A DNA stretch of 25,200 nucleotides from assembly GCA_964477815.1 (NCBI GenBank), contig CAYZEO010000013.1, positions 1 through 25,200 of the forward strand. The letters run 5' to 3'. Positions within the stretch are counted from its first letter, which is position 1, and every line of letters begins with the position of its first letter. The stretch is from DAOVGZ01 sp964477815. GTDB lineage: Bacteria > Babelota > Babeliae > Babelales > Vermiphilaceae. The translations under genes were made by a program, and so were the position numbers. Below the pieces are notes generated by a model. That model made no database searches. It was not told where the DNA came from and was given only the letters and a program-made list of their open reading frames with translations. Below are positions 22,381 to 25,200 of this stretch, piece by piece.

Positions 22381-24987
22381 CTATAATATAACTTTTTTCA
22401 GATATTGTCCCGTATAACTTTTTGCACACATAGCGACAACACCAGGCGCCCCCTGTGCAATAATCATTCCACCGCCATCTCCACCTTCAGGCCCCATATC
22501 GATTAGATAATCAACTGTTTTGAGCACATCAATATTATGCTCAATTACAATTATGGAGTTGCCTTTATCCACAAGCGCATTTAATACCTCGAGAAGTCTT
22601 TCTATATCGCAGTTATGCAAACCAGTTGTCGGTTCATCCAAAATGTATAAAGTATTACGGCCACGCTTGGCTAACTCATCAACAAGTTTAATTCGTTGCG
22701 CTTCACCACCAGACAAAGTTGTTGATGACTGTCCTAATTTTATGTAATCAAGACCAACATCACATAACAACTGTAAACGTTTCTGAATTTTTTTGTGCGC
22801 AGAAAAAAATGAAACTGCCTCATATGCAGTCATGTCCAAAATATCTGCAATATTTTTTTCTCGATAGGTTATCTGCAACGTTTCTTTATTATAACGAGTT
22901 CCATTGCATGCTTTGCAAAGCATCGTTACCTCTGGCAAAAAATGCATTGTTACTTTAATTGCCCCATCACCATTACATTCAAAACATCTGCCTTCTTTAA
23001 CATTAAAGCTAAAGCGTCCTGGTTTGTAACCACGGGCATTACTTTCTGGAAGTTTTGAAAACAGAGCACGAATATCATTAAATATTCCTAAGTAAGTCGC
23101 AGGATTAGAGCGTGGCGTTCTTCCAATTGGACTTTGGTCAATTACTACCATCGCATCAAGCAGATCATCTCCAGTTAAATCACTGGTTTGAATTGAAACT
23201 GTTTTTTTAGACTTTACACGGTAAAACTCTCTCGTAATTGCAGGAACAAGCTCTTGCATAATAAGTGTGCTTTTTCCTGAACCAGAAACCCCAGAAATTC
23301 CACACATCAACCCAAGAGGAAAGCGAACAGTTATATCTTTTAAATTATTTTTTCTCGCGTGTGACAATGTTAAAAACCCAGTTGGTTTACGGATGGCATT
23401 TTTACGAACAATAGTTCTTTCACCACTTAAATATGCTCCAGTTAACGACTGTTTATTTTGTGCGACTTCTTTGGGAATCCCCGATGCAACCACACGTCCA
23501 CCAAGAACACCCGCCGCAGGTCCCATATCAATGAGATAATCAGACTGATGCATGGTGTCGAGATCATGCTCAACCACAACAACGGTGTTGCCTTGGTCTC
23601 GCAAATTATGTAGCGTACTAATAAGTCGATCATTATCCCGTTGATGTAACCCAATACTAGGTTCATCCAAAATATAAAGTACACCACTCAAAGCAGAACC
23701 GATTTGTGTCGCCAACCTAATTCGCTGCCCTTCTCCCCCAGAAAGTGTACGAGCCGAACGATTCAAAGAAAGATAAGACAAACCAACATTGTGCAAAAAC
23801 GTTAATCTTCCGACAATCTCCCTGATAAGCCCTTTGGCAATTTCCTGTTCTTGCTCAGAAAGAAAAATATTTTTAAAAAAATCGAGCAACTGCTCTATTG
23901 AAAAATCACACAGATCATAAATATTTTTTCCCCCAAAAGTGACAGCCAACGCATGCTGATTTAAACGCTTTCCCAGGCAAAGTCGACATGTTTTTTTCTG
24001 AGCATATTTGTCTGCAAAAAAATCAGGGTACTTTGTTTTCCAGTACTCATCTTCACCCTCTTCCCACGGCCACTCATGCACTGAGCCAAGCCCATGACAT
24101 TCTTGACAGGCACCGATTGGAGAATTGAAAGAAAAAAAACGTGGTTCAAGTTCAGGAATAGATTTGACACACCTAACACAGATTCTACTACTTGCATATA
24201 GATGCTCTTTTTTTCCAGAAATAACTTTGCACGTCCCGCGCGCCAACTTAAATGAAATTTCGATCGCCTCTTGCAACCGAGAACGCTCTTCAGCTGACAC
24301 ATCAATTGCATCGATTAGAATGTCTATGGTGTGCTTGTGCGTTTTTTTTAGATTCAACTGCTTAATATCTTCTAAACTGTGAAACCTATGACGTTGGCCA
24401 TCAATAATAAAGCGATAATATCCCTGCTTGAATAAATCCTGAAGTTCATTAACAAATTCACCCTTTTTCTCTCTAGCAACAGGCGCAGCAACGGTAATAA
24501 TCCTATCTGCAAAGCTTTTTAAAAGCATTGAAGTTATGTTTTCCGGAGATTCTGCCTTAATGCGAACACCACAATCAGGACAGTGAACATGGCCAACCCG
24601 GGCAAACAATACTCGCAAATAGTCATAAATCTCTGTAATTGTTCCAACTGTGGATCGTGGATTTGAGCTGACTGTTTTTTGCTCAATAGCAATAGAAGGA
24701 CATAAACCTTCTATTCGATCGAAATCAGGTTTTTTTGTAATCCCTAAAAACTGCCGTGCGTAGGAAGAAAGCGACTCCATATAGCGCCTTTTTCCCTCGG
24801 CAAAGAGAATATCTAGCGCTAGCGAGCTTTTTCCTGATCCAGACGGCCCTGTGATGATCGTAAGTTTTCCTTTTGGAATGGCAACATCAACATTTTTTAG
24901 ATTATGCTCTCGCGCACCGACAACCCGAATCCACCCTGGATTTGAGGCGATTTTCCCCTTGGAAGCAATCTTTTTGGATTTTTTCAT
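22381..24987 (-). CDS. uvrA: UvrABC system protein A (UvrA), lacking most of the insertion domain
   Basis: The damage-recognition ATPase of nucleotide excision repair, with two tandem ABC modules. Numbering is from the ATG at 24987. Walker A1 is GPSGSGKS (47-54), the first zinc site is C270, C273, C294, C297, signature 1 is LSGGE (415-419) with ILDEPSIGL after it, Walker A2 is GVSGSGKST (566-574), the second zinc module is C668, C671, C691, C694, and signature 2 is LSGGE (758-762) followed by ILDEPTTGL. The total is 868 residues against about 940 usual. The deficit lies between CHGLG and CRLCLGKRL, where only 32 residues are present. An ATG 15 codons earlier (25032) is possible, but a TATAAT overlaps it and it has no ribosome site. 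Confidence 0.96.
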   Translation of the reverse strand: MKKSKKIASKGKIASNPGWIRVVGAREHNLKNVDVAIPKGKLTIITGPSGSGKSSLALDILFAEGKRRYMESLSSYARQFLGITKKPDFDRIEGLCPSIAIEQKTVSSNPRSTVGTITEIYDYLRVLFARVGHVHCPDCGVRIKAESPENITSMLLKSFADRIITVAAPVAREKKGEFVNELQDLFKQGYYRFIIDGQRHRFHSLEDIKQLNLKKTHKHTIDILIDAIDVSAEERSRLQEAIEISFKLARGTCKVISGKKEHLYASSRICVRCVKSIPELEPRFFSFNSPIGACQECHGLGSVHEWPWEEGEDEYWKTKYPDFFADKYAQKKTCRLCLGKRLNQHALAVTFGGKNIYDLCDFSIEQLLDFFKNIFLSEQEQEIAKGLIREIVGRLTFLHNVGLSYLSLNRSARTLSGGEGQRIRLATQIGSALSGVLYILDEPSIGLHQRDNDRLISTLHNLRDQGNTVVVVEHDLDTMHQSDYLIDMGPAAGVLGGRVVASGIPKEVAQNKQSLTGAYLSGERTIVRKNAIRKPTGFLTLSHARKNNLKDITVRFPLGLMCGISGVSGSGKSTLIMQELVPAITREFYRVKSKKTVSIQTSDLTGDDLLDAMVVIDQSPIGRTPRSNPATYLGIFNDIRALFSKLPESNARGYKPGRFSFNVKEGRCFECNGDGAIKVTMHFLPEVTMLCKACNGTRYNKETLQITYREKNIADILDMTAYEAVSFFSAHKKIQKRLQLLCDVGLDYIKLGQSSTTLSGGEAQRIKLVDELAKRGRNTLYILDEPTTGLHNCDIERLLEVLNALVDKGNSIIVIEHNIDVLKTVDYLIDMGPEGGDGGGMIIAQGAPGVVAMCAKSYTGQYLKKVIL

Positions 24988-25095
24988 CTTACAAAAATAA
25001 AATAAACCGATTTTTTTAATAACTTCAATCATTATATTAGCATAGAAGAGACTGGCTGAAAACCGCTAATAAATACACTCTTTGTGCAAAATCCT

Positions 25096-25123
25096 TTGCC
25101 TTTTTCCAAAGAAAACTTATACT
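25096..25123 (+). promoter_or_regulatory. promoter for tRNA-His
   Basis: TTGCCT (25096-25101) and TATACT (25118-25123) are 16 bases apart. The tRNA begins 19 bases after the -10 box, which is typical spacing for a stable RNA gene. Confidence 0.6.
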
Positions 25124-25141
25124 GGGGTTCTGATTGGATAT

Positions 25142-25200
25142 GGTGAATGTAGCTCAGTTGGTAGAGCACCAGATTGTGGCTCTGGTGGTCGTGGGTTCGA
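25142..25200 (+). tRNA. tRNA-His (anticodon GUG), cut by window end
   Basis: The 5' part of a tRNA: extra G at -1 (25142), acceptor strand GTGAATG, T-A, D arm GCTC...GAGC, anticodon stem CCAGA/TCTGG around TTGTGGC with anticodon GTG, and the start of the T arm (GTGGGTTCGA). The encoded G-1 is the identity mark of histidine tRNAs. The 3' acceptor strand lies beyond the window. Confidence 0.95.

Noticed and set aside
1..25200. CRISPR arrays, insertion sequences, integrases, phage genes, toxin-antitoxin pairs and riboswitches.
   Set aside because: I looked for repeated spacers, transposase or integrase motifs, terminal inverted repeats and conserved aptamer motifs, and saw none.

Overview
The window is A+T-rich DNA with tightly packed genes, short gaps, several start/stop overlaps and no mobile elements, prophage or CRISPR. 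The standard code applies: TGA is used as a stop and Trp is TGG. Phosphatidylethanolamine synthesis (psd-pssA), HtrA-type proteases, amino-acid-type ABC import, Ktr potassium uptake and several small signal-peptide proteins of unknown family suggest a bacterium with a reduced, possibly host-associated genome and an envelope with a periplasm. Candidatus Dependentiae (TM6) would fit, but this is inference from overall character; no marker in the window proves it.

Layout. (1) 1-1857, minus strand: psd-pssA lipid operon, then two adjacent tRNA-Arg genes (CCU and UCG), one of which runs into a nested hairpin. (2) 1999-5623: a small membrane protein, then an ABC transporter island with two divergent membrane-anchored solute-binding proteins, one permease and one ATPase. 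The ATPase has lost its catalytic glutamate, Q-loop glutamine and switch histidine. (3) 5627-9567, minus: tlyA and two paralogous Deg/HtrA proteases, one membrane-anchored and one without an export signal. (4) 9774-15057, plus: single-chain glycyl-tRNA synthetase, a DedA/VTT membrane protein, two KtrB-like channel subunits and one KtrA-like regulator, with gaps of 8-14 bases. A bidirectional terminator closes the cluster. (5) 15095-18748, minus: a small membrane protein, rplU with its own terminator and no rpmA beside it, and mutS. (6) 18940-22278: a secreted helical protein and a strong bidirectional terminator, then an ITPA-like rdgB coupled to a membrane protein, and two small basic exported proteins. 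(7) 22381-24987, minus: a uvrA missing most of the usual insertion domain. (8) From 25142: tRNA-His, cut by the window end, behind a good promoter.

How the genes work together. MutS, UvrA and the nucleotide-pool sanitiser RdgB give a genome-maintenance theme on the minus strand. The Ktr cluster and ABC island handle uptake, and the HtrA pair handles envelope or cytoplasmic protein quality. The most unusual signals are the catalytically degenerate ABC ATPase with two binding proteins that lack the usual ligand Asp, the one-residue insertion in a KtrB selectivity-filter loop, and the UvrA lacking its insertion domain.
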